Counted from the stretch's first letter, positions 7,730-17,145 are shown. The stretch is DNA of 64,000 nt from Treponema sp. (GCA_014804005.1 JAAVAP010000018.1:109332-173331), one strand, 5' to 3'. A program made the numbers and translations. The notes: generated by a model from the letters alone, not told the origin.

Positions 7730-8515
7730 TTACAAATTCGTCGGGAAATCCAAGAAAATTCCTTCCACGCCTTTTTCTTCGAAAAGACGTTCGCGGAGCG
7801 AATTCACGCCGAATGTTTCCGTGTTGTAATGTCCGCCGGCAATCACGTTCATTCCTTCTTCCTTGATCGGATTGAAATCGCTGTGCCCCAATTCGCCGGT
7901 GATGTAGCAATCCAAGCCTTCGCGCCACGCCCAATAATGGTCGCCGCCCGCGCCGCCGGAAACAATTCCCACCGTGGAAATTGTCTTTTTTCCGAACGCG
8001 AGAATTTGATTCGGCTTTGCGTTTGGACTTAGGCGGCGAACGTTCGACAAAATTTTTTCCGACAATTCTTCCACGCTCATCGGCTTTGGAAGTTTTCCTT
8101 TTACGCCGATTTCCATTCCGCGCCACGGACAAAATTTTTTCAAAGACTTCATTTCGCAAGCGCGCGCGATCGAAAAATTGTTTCCGACTTCTTCGTTCGC
8201 GTCAAGCGGAATGTGATAGCCAATAAGCGCAATGTCGTTTTTGATGAACGCGGCAATTCGCGCATAATGAATGTAAGTGAGCGTTTCCACATTGTCCCAA
8301 AAAAGTCCGTGGTGAACGAACAGAACATCCGCGCCGCATTCGGCCGCCGCCGTCACGGTGTCCAACGTTGCGTCAACGGCAAACGCAACTTTTTTTATTT
8401 GCTTTTTTTCGGGCGCGGAATTTTGAATTTGAATTCCATTGCGCGAAGGATCGGCAGGATAATTTTCCTTTTTCAAAATCGAATTGAAATAAAAATCAAG
8501 TTCATTTAAAGTCAA
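7730..8515 (-). CDS. NIF3/YbgI-like dinuclear metal-centre protein (DUF34)
   Basis: 261 residues, the short form of the family without the PII-like insert. Metal-ligand motifs are visible: LFVHHGLFW near residue 65 and GYHIPLDANEEVGN near residue 98, plus a C-terminal GGDHY...GELGHSDF and GGHYNTETFG block. Family members bind two metal ions in a toroid hexamer; the reaction is not settled, and some databases name it GTP cyclohydrolase I type 2. The start is a TTG at 8515 with AGGAG 8 nt upstream; the nearby ATG is out of frame. Located 75 bp upstream of lspA in the same direction. Confidence 0.88.
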   Translation of the reverse strand: MTLNELDFYFNSILKKENYPADPSRNGIQIQNSAPEKKQIKKVAFAVDATLDTVTAAAECGADVLFVHHGLFWDNVETLTYIHYARIAAFIKNDIALIGYHIPLDANEEVGNNFSIARACEMKSLKKFCPWRGMEIGVKGKLPKPMSVEELSEKILSNVRRLSPNAKPNQILAFGKKTISTVGIVSGGAGGDHYWAWREGLDCYITGELGHSDFNPIKEEGMNVIAGGHYNTETFGVNSLRERLFEEKGVEGIFLDFPTNL

Positions 8516-8593
8516 TTTTTTTTCTCCTGATAAATTGCAAGTTAAAGACCGCGCGGGTTTTGCGGCACTTTTATCATAACTCCCATCAAAAAT

Positions 8594-9706
8594 TTAATTC
8601 TCCATTTTTTGCCTTGTCGCGTAAACGCAATAACTCGGCGCAAATGAAGTTTCGTCTCGCGCAACGCCCAAAAATATTTTCGCAAAAAGCGGTTCTGTTT
8701 GAGACACAAATCCAAAACCCGGCATCATGTAATCGTCAATGTCCGCAAGATTCAAACTTCGAGGAAAAGCGCGCGCGTCGGGCGCGGAAAAATATTTTCC
8801 GAAAATCGAGTCGAGCTTTTCCGTGGACAATACGCTGCTCGAATCGCAGACGATAAAAATGCCTTTTTTCGCGTAACGATTTTTTGCGATGAAAGCGAGC
8901 GCGTTGTAAATGCCTTCGTAAATTTTTGAAAATTCTTGGGCGCGGCTTTTCATTGATTTTTCGCGAAATTCGATTTTCCCGATTTCATTCAAAGCAAATT
9001 TTTCGTCTTGAAAAAAATTCATTAAAAGAAAAGATCTCCGAAAAGTTTTCGTGTTCCGCAAGTTGGAAAAATCATCGTCGTACAAATCCGCGGCAAGAAC
9101 AGTGTAGCCCGCGCGGGCAAGCAAAATCAAATATGGTTCGTAGTTCAAAGTTTCGGCGAAGACATCGCTCACAAACAAAACGATTGTATTTTTTTGCGTC
9201 GAAACATTTTTGTTCGAAAAAGTGTAGAGCGTGAAATTCCGTTTGTCGAAAATTTCATTTGCCTCGTTAAAATTTGATTCCGAAAATTCGGAAGAAGTCG
9301 CGCATGAAAAATATTCGCGTTCAACTTGGACATTGTATTTTTCAGTTTGCAGGTGAACAGGATGCATGACGATTGCGACAACCAAAACAAAAATCGAAAC
9401 AAGCAAAAGCAAAATCGACGCGATGAAAAATTTCACGCTGTAAGAATCCACGAACAAATTTTGCGAAAAGCGCACGATGCTACGATAGTTTAAAATCGCA
9501 GTGACAAGCGCGAGCGCGAAAATCACGATTTCCGTAAAACGAATTTCCCACGCCAACATTTGCAAAATCATCACGATGACGCTGAGCGGAGCCAAAATCG
9601 CAAGCGCGTCGTGCCGAGTGCGCCGCGTAAAAAGAATGCGCGCGTTCAAAAAAACGAGCATCACAAGAACGAGCATCTCTCCGGCAAACGGCGTCAAAAT
9701 TCGCAT
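8594..9706 (-). CDS. Polytopic membrane protein with extracytoplasmic alpha/beta-hydrolase-like domain
   Basis: 370 residues. The first 135 residues form about five membrane segments. The rest is extracytoplasmic and reads like an alpha/beta-hydrolase fold: NTIVLFVSDVFAETLNYEPYLILLARAGYTVLAADLY resembles the strand-helix-strand of dienelactone-hydrolase relatives, and KGIFIVCDSSSVLS would be the nucleophile region, although a classical G-x-S-x-G elbow is not obvious. It may therefore be a non-catalytic member. Promoter TTGCAA-17-TAAAAT ends 5 nt before the ATG. Function unknown. Confidence 0.6.
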   Translation of the reverse strand: MRILTPFAGEMLVLVMLVFLNARILFTRRTRHDALAILAPLSVIVMILQMLAWEIRFTEIVIFALALVTAILNYRSIVRFSQNLFVDSYSVKFFIASILLLLVSIFVLVVAIVMHPVHLQTEKYNVQVEREYFSCATSSEFSESNFNEANEIFDKRNFTLYTFSNKNVSTQKNTIVLFVSDVFAETLNYEPYLILLARAGYTVLAADLYDDDFSNLRNTKTFRRSFLLMNFFQDEKFALNEIGKIEFREKSMKSRAQEFSKIYEGIYNALAFIAKNRYAKKGIFIVCDSSSVLSTEKLDSIFGKYFSAPDARAFPRSLNLADIDDYMMPGFGFVSQTEPLFAKIFLGVARDETSFAPSYCVYATRQKMEN

Positions 9707-9711
9707 AATTC

Positions 9712-9740
9712 ATTTTACCGAAAAAAGCGGAACTTTGCAA
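9712..9740 (-). promoter_or_regulatory. Promoter of membrane hydrolase-like gene (leaderless type)
   Basis: TTGCAA (9740-9735), 17-nt spacer, TAAAAT (9717-9712), then 5 nt to the ATG at 9706. No RBS. Confidence 0.65.
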
Positions 9741-9850
9741 TATATCATCAAATTGAAAACATTCAAATTCTGCGGCGCGACTTCTGCGCAATTTCAACGT
9801 GTGTTTTAAAATTTGCGTTTCTTAGAAGCCTTTATTTCTTTTGGGAAATA

Positions 9851-9859
9851 TGATATAAT
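9851..9859 (+). promoter_or_regulatory. Extended -10 promoter of GHKL-HDOD gene (leaderless type)
   Basis: TGATATAAT (extended -10, hexamer 9854-9859) followed by six T and then ATG 9866. The -35 (TTTATT) is weak. No RBS. Confidence 0.6.
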
Positions 9860-9865
9860 TTTTTT

Positions 9866-11356
9866 ATGGCGGAATTTAAAAAAGTCGAAGTTGACAGGCA
9901 AAAAATCAAGACGGCTATAAAAGCCGGCATTCCACTTTCCCTCACCACCTACACAATTCCTCACGAAATGGAAATTTATATGGACGACATTCTGCGAGTT
10001 TTTTTGGAAGAGTTGAACCAAATGCAGATGTGCGAGCAGCTCACTTATTGCCTGAACGAATTGATGACGAACGCAAAAAAAGCTAACACCAAGCGCGTTT
10101 ATTTTAAAACGAAAAATTTGGAAATAACAGAAAAGTCCGACTACGAAATCGGAATGAAAACTTTTAAAAAAGAAATGCTCGAAGAACTTGAATATTATTT
10201 GGGCTTGCAAAAAAAGGCAGGGCTTTACGTTCGCGTTTCGCTTCAATATCGCGATCGAAAAATCAAAATCGAAGTGCGCAACAATTCCGAAATTACAATT
10301 TTTGAAGACAAGCGCGTTCGGGACAGACTTTCGCGCGCAAAAGAATGCTCTTCGATTGAAGACGCGTTTTCGCAAGTTCTCGATGATTCTGAAGGCGCGG
10401 GTCTTGGACTTGTCATCTTGATTTTGATGCTGCAAAAAATCGGATTTACTGGAGAAAATTTCCAAGCCATCTGCGAAAACGGCGAAACGATAATGCGCAT
10501 AATTTTGCCGCTTTCCGAAAACGAGCAGGCGCAAATGAATTTTATCAGTGAAGAATTTGCAAACGCGATTGATGAGCTTCCGCAATTTCCTGAAAATATC
10601 ACTGCGATAAATCGGCTTTTGAATGATCCCGATTCGCGAATCTCAGACATTGCAATGCGCATTTCCAACGATGTTGCGCTCACGGCGGAACTTTTGAAAA
10701 CCGTCAATTCGGCGGCGTTCGCTCTTCCTTTTCAATGCCGCAGCGTTTACGACGCGGTGAAATTTGTCGGAATTCACGGCATCAGGAATTTGCTGTTTTC
10801 AATCGGCGCAATTCAATCGTTCGGAAAATTTGACGACGAACGATTCAATATTTGGGAGCATTCGTACCAAGTCGCATTTTATTCGTTCAACATCGCGCGC
10901 AATTATTTCGCCACAAAAAAAAATATAATTGAAGACTCGTACATTTGCGGACTTTTGCACGATATGGGAAAAATTGTTTTTGAATCTTCGCATCCGGAAT
11001 TCATCGCGCGGATTAAAAAAAATTGCGAAACAAAAAATATTCCGGATCAAATTTTTGAAAGGCTTTTGGCGGGAGTGAGCCACGCGGAAATCGGCGCGCT
11101 CATCGCAGAAAAATGGAATTTCCCGGACGTGATTGCGAAATCAATTCGATTCCATCACACGCCGGATTTGGCGGAAACGGAAGCCAAAGATTTGAGCGCA
11201 GTTGTTTGCCTCGCGGATTTGATGGCGCATTATCACGCTGGCGAAATTTCTTTTCTGCAAATCGACAATTCGATTTTGGATTCTTTTAAATTCACGAACG
11301 AAATGATGTTCAAAAAAATTTCCGACAAACTTTATTCGGCGTTCAAAGAATCGTAA
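9866..11356 (+). CDS. GHKL ATPase-HDOD fusion signalling protein
   Basis: 496 residues. The N-terminal half (about 1-215) is a histidine-kinase-type ATPase without a phospho-acceptor His: N-box CLNELMTNAKKAN at about 62-74 and G-loop GAGLGLVILILML at about 177-189; the G1 box is degenerate (NNSEI). The C-terminal half (about 228-480) is an HDOD domain: LPQFPENITAINRLLNDPDS, ISNDVALTAELLKTVNSAAF, then LLHDMGKIVFE and IRFHHTPD. HDOD proteins are HD-fold relatives used in signalling and motility, often in large regulator fusions. The architecture suggests that an ATP-dependent conformational switch controls the HDOD output; that is inference. It is convergent with the DUF2130 gene, 3 bp away. 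Confidence 0.85.
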   Translation: MAEFKKVEVDRQKIKTAIKAGIPLSLTTYTIPHEMEIYMDDILRVFLEELNQMQMCEQLTYCLNELMTNAKKANTKRVYFKTKNLEITEKSDYEIGMKTFKKEMLEELEYYLGLQKKAGLYVRVSLQYRDRKIKIEVRNNSEITIFEDKRVRDRLSRAKECSSIEDAFSQVLDDSEGAGLGLVILILMLQKIGFTGENFQAICENGETIMRIILPLSENEQAQMNFISEEFANAIDELPQFPENITAINRLLNDPDSRISDIAMRISNDVALTAELLKTVNSAAFALPFQCRSVYDAVKFVGIHGIRNLLFSIGAIQSFGKFDDERFNIWEHSYQVAFYSFNIARNYFATKKNIIEDSYICGLLHDMGKIVFESSHPEFIARIKKNCETKNIPDQIFERLLAGVSHAEIGALIAEKWNFPDVIAKSIRFHHTPDLAETEAKDLSAVVCLADLMAHYHAGEISFLQIDNSILDSFKFTNEMMFKKISDKLYSAFKES

Positions 11357-11359
11357 AAA

Positions 11360-12685
11360 TTACGCCTTGCCCATTTCCTCGAACAAACTTCGCATTGTCG
11401 GATTGTTGCGCGTAAGTTTTTTTATCGTAAGGTCGTCGGCCTTGTTGTTTGCAATTCGCAAATTGTTTTCGCTTCCAATCAGCGCGTCTTTGATTTTTTG
11501 CAAATGGTCGATGGACTTGTCAATTTCGGAAATTGCCGACGCAAATTTTTCGCTTGCCAACCTGTAGTTTCTTCCGAAATCAGCCTTGAAAGAATTTAGT
11601 TCCGCTTCGAAATTCGTGATGTCAATAGATTGATTTCTCGCCTCAGAAAGTTGCCTCTTGTACTCGAGCGACTTGCGAGAAGCGTTTCGCAAAAGCGTAA
11701 TCATCGGGATAAAAAATTGCGGACGAATCACGTACATTTTTTCAAATTTGTGCGAGACATCTACAATGCCGCCATTGTACAATTCGCTTTCGCTTTCAAG
11801 CAGCGAAACGAGAACCGCGAATTCGCATTTTTTTTCTTTGCGATCTTTGTCCAATTCCTTGAAAAAATCTTCGTTCTTGTGTTTGGTCGCGGTGGTGTCC
11901 GCTTCGTTTTTCATCTCGAACATTATCGAAACATATTCAATTCCATCGGCAAAATCGCGGAAAATAAAATCGCCCTTTGAGCCAGTGCGCGCGTCATTGT
12001 CCTTTTCAAAATATGCGTCCGGCATAAGCGGGCGCGCGAATTGCTCAAAAGAAGTGCGGCAATGCGATTCAAGAGTTTCGCCAATCATCTTGGTGGACAT
12101 TCTCGCTTTCAAATCCTTGTAATAAACAATCTGTTCGTCCTTGGCACGAAGTTGATTTTCAAAATTCGCCTTGAGATCGTTTTCATGAATTTGCGCCTGA
12201 TTTTTTTCATTCTCGATTTGTGCCCGAAGTCGCTCGGCTTCAATTTGCAACTTTGAATTTCCTTCCGTGAATTTTCTGCCGAGTTCGGCAAGCTCCTCAT
12301 TCTTTTTCGCGAGGGCTTCGCTCACCGCGATTTTCTTTTCGTTTTCCGAATTTTCGATTTTGCTCTTAAGCTCGGAAATTTTTTCGGCGAACGATTTTTC
12401 CATTTCATGAAGTTTTTCGGAGGCTGCCGCAGCGGATTCACTTTTGATTCGCTCGATTTGATTTTTCAGTTCGGAAATTTCATTTTGCTTTTTCAGCTCA
12501 AATTGATTTTGCGCCTGCCCCAATTTTTCCAAATAAACTTTGTCCGCGCCGCGTGAAATCGATTCTTCAAGTCCGCTCGTGTCGATGCTGGAAAGCGAAG
12601 TCAAATCAATCCAGTCGCCCTTGGATGCGTCCTCGTCCAGCACCAAAGTATTTTTGTCTTTTACAATCACGCTGATTTTTTTCAT
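11360..12685 (-). CDS. DUF2130-family coiled-coil protein (RmuC/PD-(D/E)XK-like)
   Basis: 441 residues from the ATG at 12685, preceded by AGGAGAAAA; the 13 upstream codons in the ORF track are untranslated. Residues about 1-45 are a small beta domain, about 50-190 a long coiled coil rich in E, K and N. About 200-320 is the conserved DUF2130 region, with GSKGDFIFRDFADGIEYVSIMFEMKNE (a nuclease-like E-x-K core) and KCEFAVLVSLLE, then a helical tail. Family members are predicted DNA-related nucleases of the RmuC type without established function. It reads convergently with the HDOD gene and has its own RBS. Confidence 0.82.
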   Translation of the reverse strand: MKKISVIVKDKNTLVLDEDASKGDWIDLTSLSSIDTSGLEESISRGADKVYLEKLGQAQNQFELKKQNEISELKNQIERIKSESAAAASEKLHEMEKSFAEKISELKSKIENSENEKKIAVSEALAKKNEELAELGRKFTEGNSKLQIEAERLRAQIENEKNQAQIHENDLKANFENQLRAKDEQIVYYKDLKARMSTKMIGETLESHCRTSFEQFARPLMPDAYFEKDNDARTGSKGDFIFRDFADGIEYVSIMFEMKNEADTTATKHKNEDFFKELDKDRKEKKCEFAVLVSLLESESELYNGGIVDVSHKFEKMYVIRPQFFIPMITLLRNASRKSLEYKRQLSEARNQSIDITNFEAELNSFKADFGRNYRLASEKFASAISEIDKSIDHLQKIKDALIGSENNLRIANNKADDLTIKKLTRNNPTMRSLFEEMGKA

Positions 12686-12776
12686 TTTCTCTCCTGCGAT
12701 TTTCACATTACAACGCGTATTCAATTATTTGGCGGCGCAAATCGATACATTTCGAAACGCGAATCACTCGCCAATT

Positions 12777-13265
12777 TTAATTTTTTGCCAACGAAAACAC
12801 GGCCTTTACATCGCCTTTGCCCAAAACATTTTTCAAATCCGCTTTGCTCATCGTGCCGTTTTCGAGCGCGTCGAGTTTTCCGAGCCGGGTTAGATTCCAA
12901 GAATTTTTGTCGTAATAAATTGTGATTTTGTTTCCAAGATACAAAATTAGGTCGCCTGCGTCGGTCGAAATTTGCGTGTCGGTTTTCGGAAGCGAAAACG
13001 GCAGGTCGCCGACTTTTTCAAAATTGCCGTAATCGTTCAGCGTGATTGCAATTGCGCCGTCCTTCAATTTTTCGGCAAAAGATTTTGCGGAAGAATTTTC
13101 TGCGAGCGTTGCAAAAAGTTTTGTCGTCGTGCCGTTTTCGTTTGTAACTTGAATTTCAATTTTCATTTCTGATTTCCTCCAATTTTCTGCGGACGCAGTT
13201 TTGCCAAAATTTGTGCCAAGCAAAAATAGCGCGAACGCAAAAATCAATGCAAAAAGTCTTTTCAT
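12777..13265 (-). CDS. Exported cyclophilin-like-fold protein
   Basis: 162 residues. A signal peptide (about 1-26, ending TASA) is followed by a domain of about 120 residues with the cyclophilin-like pattern: MKIEIQVTNENGTTTKLFATLAENSSAKSF, then GDLILYLGNKITIYYDKNSWNLTRLGKL. This is the small bacterial cyclophilin-like family, which lacks proven prolyl isomerase activity. RBS AGGAGAAAA precedes the ATG. It probably acts in the periplasm. It is separated by about 100 bp from the upstream binding-protein gene. Confidence 0.75.
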   Translation of the reverse strand: MKRLFALIFAFALFLLGTNFGKTASAENWRKSEMKIEIQVTNENGTTTKLFATLAENSSAKSFAEKLKDGAIAITLNDYGNFEKVGDLPFSLPKTDTQISTDAGDLILYLGNKITIYYDKNSWNLTRLGKLDALENGTMSKADLKNVLGKGDVKAVFSLAKN

Positions 13266-13370
13266 TTTTTCTCCTGTGAAGAATCTAAACGCGGAATTAA
13301 AATGCGCGTTAAAAATATTGTGCCATTTTTTTTAATTGCGATTTATCGAAAAGCAATTTTAAAAAACACG

Positions 13371-14963
13371 CTATTTTAAAACAACGTTTTTGAATTCGTA
13401 TTCGACTTTTTTGAAATACAAATCTTTGAACGGATGAATGTCCATCGCGTTTGCAATCCAGCCGCCGACCATTCGCAAGTCGATTATGTTGCAAGTTACG
13501 GGATGGCTTATCGGAATCACTTCGCCGCTGGAAAGAAGAATGTCTTCGGCTTTCGACAAAAGCGCGTTGTGCTCGCGCGCATCGTTGGTGAACGCCGCCT
13601 CGTCGAGCAACGCGTCGAATTCGTCGTCGCGCCATTTTGAATCGTTCATCGAAGAATCACCGCGAAACAATTCCAAAAACGCGAGCGGGTCGGCGAAGTC
13701 GCCAATCCAAGTATAAAGAAACAAATCGGCTTTTGTTGAGGCGATCGAAGTCAAATAAATTTGTACGGGAATTTTCAGCGTCTTCAATTCCACGCCGATT
13801 TCTTTAAGGGGGGCGCGCAAAATTTCTGCGCGGTTTATCATGTATTCGTTGTCGGGAATCGCGAAAATCAATTCGAGCGTTTCGTCTGAAATGCCTGCTT
13901 TTTTCTTCGCGCTTTCAATCATCAATTTTGCTTCGTCGATGTCGGTGTAGTCCAAATCTTCGGGACTCGTGTAGCCGGCCGAAGGACAGACCAAAGTTTT
14001 CGCGGGAAACATGCTTTCGCCGCGCAATTGATTCCACGGAATCGCGGTGAGCACTGCGTTGCGAAATTCTGAATTGCTCCAAATTGGAGAATCGTTTTTG
14101 AAAAATAAATATTCCGTTCCAAATTCCGCCGAAAGTTGAATCGCCCTTTTGTCGAGAATTCTTTTCATTTCGGCAGGACCGCTCACCCAGTCCGCCGCTC
14201 CGATGTTGAACGCATGGGATTGCGCTTCGGCATCGTCAGTGAAATTTACGGTGATTTGCGGAATGTGAACTTGCTCGGAGTTCCAGTAATTCGGATTTTT
14301 TTTGAGAATCAATTTGAAAGGCGTAACGCTTTCCACATAATACGCGCCGCTTGCGCTTGAATCTTGGGGCACGGCGGAAAATGCATGATGGCACAAAATT
14401 TTATTAAAATGGCTCGTGGGTTTTACAAGCTCGACGCTGAGTTTGTTTCCCAAAACGTTTATCGCCACGTCGCTTCGCTTGCCTTGTCCAAGGCGAAATT
14501 CGCGCGCGCCTTTTATCACGTCCAAAAGCGAAGAATAATACGCGCTTTTGTTTGCAATCAAATCGAGCCAAGAATCTTTTATTGTTTGCGCGTCAATGAT
14601 TTTTCCGCTCGAAGTTTTCGCGCCTTCACGAATCGTAAAAGTCCAGCGAAGTTTGTCGCGCGAAATCCTGTATTCTTGCGCCAAAGCGTTGTCCGGTTCA
14701 AGCGTGGCGGCGTTGTAGGAAAACAATCCTTCGTAAACGCTGTTCAAAATTTGCGCTTCAAAAACATACGCGCTCGTGTGCGGATCGAGATTCAAATTCG
14801 TAAGCGAATGATACATCACGAATTCGCGCTGAAGTTCGGAATCAATTTCGTCCTCTTTGAAATTTTGTTCAGGCTGAAATTGCGCGAAAATATTTTCCGC
14901 CAAAAATGCGAAAACCAAAAATGCGAAAATTGATTTAAAAATTTTTTTATCCTGTGATTCCAA
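13371..14963 (-). CDS. Peptide ABC transporter substrate-binding protein (SBP_bac_5/OppA family)
   Basis: 530 residues. A hydrophobic signal peptide (FKSIFAFLVFAFLAENIFA) leads into a family 5 solute-binding protein: NLDPHTSAYVFEAQILNSVYEGLFSYN and LAQEYRISRDKLRWTFTIREGAK are the usual N-terminal signatures, and LFLYTWIGDFADPLAFLELF the late hinge region. No lipobox is seen, so it is likely periplasmic. The start is uncertain: the track uses TTG at 14963, which overlaps the upstream gene by 17 bp. No permease or ATPase genes are adjacent, so it is an orphan binding protein, or its transporter is elsewhere. Confidence 0.85.
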   Translation of the reverse strand: MESQDKKIFKSIFAFLVFAFLAENIFAQFQPEQNFKEDEIDSELQREFVMYHSLTNLNLDPHTSAYVFEAQILNSVYEGLFSYNAATLEPDNALAQEYRISRDKLRWTFTIREGAKTSSGKIIDAQTIKDSWLDLIANKSAYYSSLLDVIKGAREFRLGQGKRSDVAINVLGNKLSVELVKPTSHFNKILCHHAFSAVPQDSSASGAYYVESVTPFKLILKKNPNYWNSEQVHIPQITVNFTDDAEAQSHAFNIGAADWVSGPAEMKRILDKRAIQLSAEFGTEYLFFKNDSPIWSNSEFRNAVLTAIPWNQLRGESMFPAKTLVCPSAGYTSPEDLDYTDIDEAKLMIESAKKKAGISDETLELIFAIPDNEYMINRAEILRAPLKEIGVELKTLKIPVQIYLTSIASTKADLFLYTWIGDFADPLAFLELFRGDSSMNDSKWRDDEFDALLDEAAFTNDAREHNALLSKAEDILLSSGEVIPISHPVTCNIIDLRMVGGWIANAMDIHPFKDLYFKKVEYEFKNVVLK

Positions 14964-16362
14964 GTCTTTTCATTTGCTCCTGTTCTTCAACATAAGAAAT
15001 ATATTCTGCCAAATATTGAGACGTGTTTATCGCGCTGTTGCTGAGCGCGGTCAATTCCATTGCAAGTCCTTTTATTTTCGGACGGATTTCGGGTGGCGAG
15101 GAATTTTTAAAATATGTGTCGAACCCCTTCAATATCTGCGCGATGTTTTTCATGTCGGAAATTTGCCTGCTCAGAAATTCCAAAACTTTTTTTTCGTCGG
15201 CGGCAAGCAATCTTTTGTAACCCGGGCTTGTCCTGAGCGAAAACGCATTGTAAAAATTCATTCGCTTTTGCAAGTCGGCGCAAAAAGGATTGAATTCGAT
15301 TCTTTCTTTTCTTTGCGTTCCAGTTGCTTTTTCGAGAATCGTAATTTCATAAGTTACAGGTTTTTCCGAAATGCCGAACGCCTTGCGAAACGCATGCAAA
15401 AATTTCGCGAATCCGGAATTTGCGTACGTTTGAAGCAATTGATTGTTTTCGGAAAGCTTGGCGCAAATTGTTTGAAGCGGAGTGCTGAACGCGCACAATG
15501 ATTGCGCCGTGCTCATCAACAATTCTTTCGGATCGATTTCCTTGTTTTTCTTTTTTTTCTCCGTGTTGGGAATAGCGAGTTTTTTCAAAAGCGCGTCTTG
15601 CAATTTTTCTTTGTTCGCATCCTGATCTTCTTTTATCAACTCTTCGACAAGCTGAGTGTAAAACGGAAGAGTCTTTGCAAAAACCACGGGAAAAGTTTTT
15701 TTGATTTGGTTCATTTCCTCGCCGGCGGATTTGAACGCTTTGTCCTCGTCGAACTTGGGATGCATAAAAACAGTTTTCCGAATTTTTCCTTTGTAGAATT
15801 CTTTTTGAAATTCCGCCAGATCCTTTAACGCAACGTCCAATTCCGCAGTGGCCTTTTGACATTTTGAAACAGTGTCGCTGATTGCGCTGTTGGTGAGCGC
15901 GTCGGCATTGCGCCGCATTTCGTTGATCATTTCCGCAAGCCCGCGCGTGTTTGGCGAATCGCTGTTTGCTGAAAGATTTTTCCATGAAAACGCGTTGTTG
16001 AAATCGAGCAATTTTTTAAGCTCTGTAATCGAAAGATTGTCCACCGAAAATTTGTAATAAGTGCAAATCCAATCGAGCATCGTTTCGTATTCGGCAAATC
16101 GAACTCCGATAATATGGGCGCGGTCGGTTTCGGCGTATTGAGAATTTTCAGGCGATTTGATTCCAGAAATTTTTTGATCGAGCCTGTACGGATCTTCCTT
16201 GATGAGAGATTTTTTTATCATCAAGTCGTAAAAATTTCTTACGCAAGTATGCATCAAACGATAGTTGTCCAAAATTTTTGGCATCACGTTTTCTTCATAC
16301 CATTGCGCGCGCGCGTCGATTGCTTCCAAAACTTTTTGTGAAAACTCAATTGGGTTCGCCAT
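14947..16362 (-). CDS. Helical cytoplasmic protein of unknown function
   Basis: 471 residues, almost entirely helical, without signal peptide or membrane segments. Charged helices alternate throughout, for example ALKDLAEFQKEFYKGKIRKTV and FDTYFKNSSPPEIRPKIKG. I do not recognise a family. It is translated just upstream of, and overlaps by 17 bp, the peptide-binding protein gene, so the two share a transcript. A possible -10 (TAAAAT at about 16400-16395) lies about 30 bp upstream; no clear Shine-Dalgarno precedes ATG 16362. Confidence 0.65.
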   Translation of the reverse strand: MANPIEFSQKVLEAIDARAQWYEENVMPKILDNYRLMHTCVRNFYDLMIKKSLIKEDPYRLDQKISGIKSPENSQYAETDRAHIIGVRFAEYETMLDWICTYYKFSVDNLSITELKKLLDFNNAFSWKNLSANSDSPNTRGLAEMINEMRRNADALTNSAISDTVSKCQKATAELDVALKDLAEFQKEFYKGKIRKTVFMHPKFDEDKAFKSAGEEMNQIKKTFPVVFAKTLPFYTQLVEELIKEDQDANKEKLQDALLKKLAIPNTEKKKKNKEIDPKELLMSTAQSLCAFSTPLQTICAKLSENNQLLQTYANSGFAKFLHAFRKAFGISEKPVTYEITILEKATGTQRKERIEFNPFCADLQKRMNFYNAFSLRTSPGYKRLLAADEKKVLEFLSRQISDMKNIAQILKGFDTYFKNSSPPEIRPKIKGLAMELTALSNSAINTSQYLAEYISYVEEQEQMKRLGITG

Positions 16363-16407
16363 ATTTCAATTTGTCGGCAAAATTTAAAGAAAATTTTAGC
16401 GTTTTTG

Positions 16408-16508
16408 TTGATTCGCACTGCGCGCGAGCGCAAAGTAAGATAATTTCCAAACAGAAACAAACGGCAGAAGGAAACGAAGAACTTTTAAAGCCGTTTGATT
16501 CGCACTGC
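16408..16508. repeat. 14-bp direct repeat in intergenic region
   Basis: TTGATTCGCACTGC occurs at 16408-16421 and 16495-16508. Each copy starts a small GC-rich inverted repeat. The 16363-16530 stretch holds nothing else recognisable. Confidence 0.5.
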
Positions 16509-16530
16509 TCACGCTGTGCGGAGGGATAAA

Positions 16531-16565
16531 AAAAACGCCGCCCGCATTTTGCGGGCGGCGTTTTG
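16531..16565 (-). terminator. Intrinsic terminator of hsp20
   Basis: GCCGCCCGC / GCGGGCGGC hairpin with flanking A and T runs; on the minus strand eight T follow the stem, about 10 bp after the hsp20 stop. Confidence 0.85.
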
Positions 16566-16575
16566 GTTTGCGATT

Positions 16576-16983
16576 TTACGCGGCTTCAATTGCGATGCGC
16601 TTTGGCGCAGGCAATTCCTTGCGGTTCATAGTTACGTTCAAAACGCCGTTTTTGAAAACCGCGCTGATTTTTTCTTGGTCCACGTCATCGGGTAGCGTGA
16701 AGCGTCTCGTAAAGCGGCTTGAACTGCGCTCGCGTATGAGCCATTTTTCGCCGTCCTTCTTTTCTTCCTTTTCCTCTGTTTTGACAGAAGAAATCGTAAG
16801 AACGCCGTGATCCACTTCGATGTTCACGTCCTTTTCCGTGCAACCAGGCAAATCCATTTGAAGCGCGTAGGAATCTTTTCCTTCCTTCACGTCAACTTTT
16901 GGCATTTGCGTGACCTTCCAAGAATCCGGCATTCCGCCGAAAGCCGTGTCAAAAAGCGAATTGAAAAGTGAAAGTTCGTTCAT
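16576..16983 (-). CDS. Small heat-shock protein, Hsp20/alpha-crystallin family
   Basis: 135 residues from the ATG at 16983 (AGGT just upstream); the longer ORF in the track is leader. The alpha-crystallin domain runs from about residue 30: ALQMDLPGCTEKDVNIEVDHGVLTISS, ERSSSRFTRRFTLPDDVD and the C-terminal FKNGVLNVTMNRKE, all family signatures. The C-terminal I-x-I/V motif is approximated by IAIEAA. It is an ATP-independent holdase oligomer binding unfolding proteins. The gene is monocistronic, ends in a strong terminator, and has a consensus sigma-54 promoter about 150 bp upstream in place of a CIRCE element. Confidence 0.93.
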   Translation of the reverse strand: MNELSLFNSLFDTAFGGMPDSWKVTQMPKVDVKEGKDSYALQMDLPGCTEKDVNIEVDHGVLTISSVKTEEKEEKKDGEKWLIRERSSSRFTRRFTLPDDVDQEKISAVFKNGVLNVTMNRKELPAPKRIAIEAA

Positions 16984-17128
16984 AATTACCTCCAAAGCCG
17001 CCCTTTTGGAACGGCCGCTATAAGAATCAGGAAGTTTGCTACGCAAACCCGGCGGAAACGCTTTTGCTTTTCTGCCATCCTGTTTTTTGTTTTTTTGCGG
17101 GGCGATTTCCGCCCGTCGCAAACTATTT

Positions 17129-17145
17129 AGCAAAAGCCGTGCCAA
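17129..17145 (-). promoter_or_regulatory. Sigma-54 (RpoN) promoter of hsp20
   Basis: On the minus strand TTGGCACGGCTTTTGCT matches the -24/-12 consensus YTGGCACGRNNNTTGCW at every position, with GG-N10-GC spacing. Predicted start near 17118 gives a leader of about 135 nt before ATG 16983. Confidence 0.8.

Noticed and set aside
16984-17128. CIRCE/HrcA operator upstream of hsp20
   Set aside because: No TTAGCACTC-N9-GAGTGCTAA-like sequence was found.
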